A DNA stretch of 64,000 bases, from assembly GCA_016875395.1 (NCBI GenBank), contig VGRF01000025.1, forward strand, positions 1 to 64,000, given 5' to 3'. Below the pieces are notes generated by a model. That model saw nothing but the letters and a program-made list of their open reading frames with translations. It was not told where the DNA came from and did no database searches. How positions within the stretch are numbered: position 1 is the stretch's first letter; every line of letters begins with the position of its first letter. A program made the translations under genes and the position numbers. Below, piece by piece: positions 63,325-64,000 of this stretch. The stretch comes from Deltaproteobacteria bacterium (GTDB taxonomy: Bacteria > Myxococcota_A > UBA9160 > UBA6930).

Positions 63325-64000
63325 GGCGCGAGCTCGAGCAACAACCCCGTCAGGTAGTGGCCCTCGGGGTGATAGAGCGAGACGGGGTGATCGGGCGGCG
63401 CACCGAGCTCGGCGGTGATGCGCGCATCGCGGCCGGCGTCGAGAGCGGCGCCGAACGCGATCTTGCGGAACAAGTCGGGGCCAACGTGGTGCGAGCACGA
63501 GAAGGCGAGCACGCGCCCGCCGGGCGGCGCGTGGCGTAGCAAGTGCAGCAGCATGTCTTTGTAGGCGCGCGCCGCGCGCTGCACGTCGGCCTTGCGGCGC
63601 GCGAGCGGCGGCGGGTCCGCGATCGCGAGCTCGAAGCCGCGCGCCTGCTTGCGCGCGAACTCGAAGCCGTCCGCCTCGACGATCTCGGCCCGCTCGCGCG
63701 CTCCGGCGTGAACCAGATTTCGCTGCGCCAGCGCGAGGGCGTCCGCCGACGAATCGACCAGCGCTACGTGGACCGCCCCACCCTGCAGCGCTGCCACGGC
63801 CATCCCGCCCGTGTACGAGAACAGATCGAGCACGCGCTTCCCCGCCGCGAGCGCCTGCACGAGATCGCGCGCTTCGCGCTGATCGAGGTAGAAGCCCGTC
63901 TTCTGCCCGTGCGCGACGTCGGCGAAGTACTCGCGCCCGCGCTCGCGCACGAGCACCGGCTCGCTAGGCGGCTCGCCCCAGAGCGTGCGCGGCTCTGCCT
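63321..64000 (-). CDS. rlmI: class I rRNA methyltransferase, RlmI-like (5' part beyond window)
   Basis: The visible 226 residues contain GQKTGFYLDQREARDLV, the SAM-binding VLDLFSYTGGMAVAAL, the acidic LVDSS, the ADPPPLARRK catalytic motif in which NPP-like DPP is followed by a later cysteine (FSCSHHV), and the C-terminal HPEGHYLTGLLLEL. This is the YccW/RlmI (23S rRNA m5C1962) family layout. The N-terminal PUA domain and start codon lie past position 64000. It is coupled to the downstream repeat protein through a GTGA overlap. Confidence 0.85.
   Translation of the reverse strand, partial: AEPRTLWGEPPSEPVLVRERGREYFADVAHGQKTGFYLDQREARDLVQALAAGKRVLDLFSYTGGMAVAALQGGAVHVALVDSSADALALAQRNLVHAGARERAEIVEADGFEFARKQARGFELAIADPPPLARRKADVQRAARAYKDMLLHLLRHAPPGGRVLAFSCSHHVGPDLFRKIAFGAALDAGRDARITAELGAPPDHPVSLYHPEGHYLTGLLLELAP

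Overview
The window is about 70% GC with tightly packed genes, many of them starting with GTG, and GTGA/ATGA overlaps inside operons. The cell is Gram-negative: there is a TonB-dependent receptor, an MlaA-type outer-membrane lipoprotein, a periplasmic di-heme dehydrogenase and PEP-CTERM proteins. The many crotonases, CoA ligases, a CaiB-type CoA-transferase, oxygenases and ImuA/ImuB/DnaE2 suggest an aerobic, metabolically broad proteobacterium-like or myxococcote-like organism. I cannot fix the lineage from sequence reading alone.

Layout. 1-600: lower-GC edge with the start of an IS3-type transposase and a small membrane protein. 595-4968: SOS mutagenesis genes imuA-imuB-dinB. 5134-11612: a serine hydrolase, an M3 peptidase and small accessory genes. 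11829-15017: dnaE2, which shares an operator-like element with imuA. 15027-21073: a small membrane protein, transketolase, a chimeric gene remnant, a MATE exporter and two tandem PEP-CTERM genes (one frameshifted).

21163-34858 is the metabolic centrepiece. It holds a complete quinohemoprotein amine dehydrogenase set (qhpA, D, C, B, F, E, with qhpG convergent), led by a TonB-dependent receptor. Directly upstream on the same strand are paaA-paaB-paaC, and paaG is divergent from them. Together they could carry an arylalkylamine such as phenethylamine through deamination into the phenylacetyl-CoA epoxide route. The acid-forming and CoA-ligase steps and paaD/paaE are not in the window.

34981-43166: an MlaA/alpha-beta hydrolase fusion, DAHP synthase, an APH-type kinase, tRNA-Pro(UGG), a tandem-domain CaiB CoA-transferase, a crotonase and a molybdopterin protein. 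43273-51890: an esterase, a DUF1214 protein, a frameshifted sulfotransferase, leuCD, a nucleotide-sugar epimerase, a crotonase and small membrane proteins. 51901-56972: a five-gene overlapping cassette (Rieske oxygenase, 3Fe-4S ferredoxin, DUF485 protein, sodium:solute symporter, acyl-CoA ligase). 57181-61525: crotonase, TetR, extended SDR and divergent acyl-CoA synthetase. 61530-62532: a REP-associated transposase gene bracketed by paired palindromes. 62545-64000: a terpene-cyclase-like repeat protein and the end of an RlmI-like methyltransferase.

Signals not explained by genes: a strongly over-represented word TTGTTA[C/G][G/T]G scattered over both strands, in sense, antisense and intergenic positions; a 167-bp element with inverted ends; a family of imperfect intergenic repeats, one of which falls inside the imuB N-terminal extension; and the twin operator-like elements before imuA and dnaE2.
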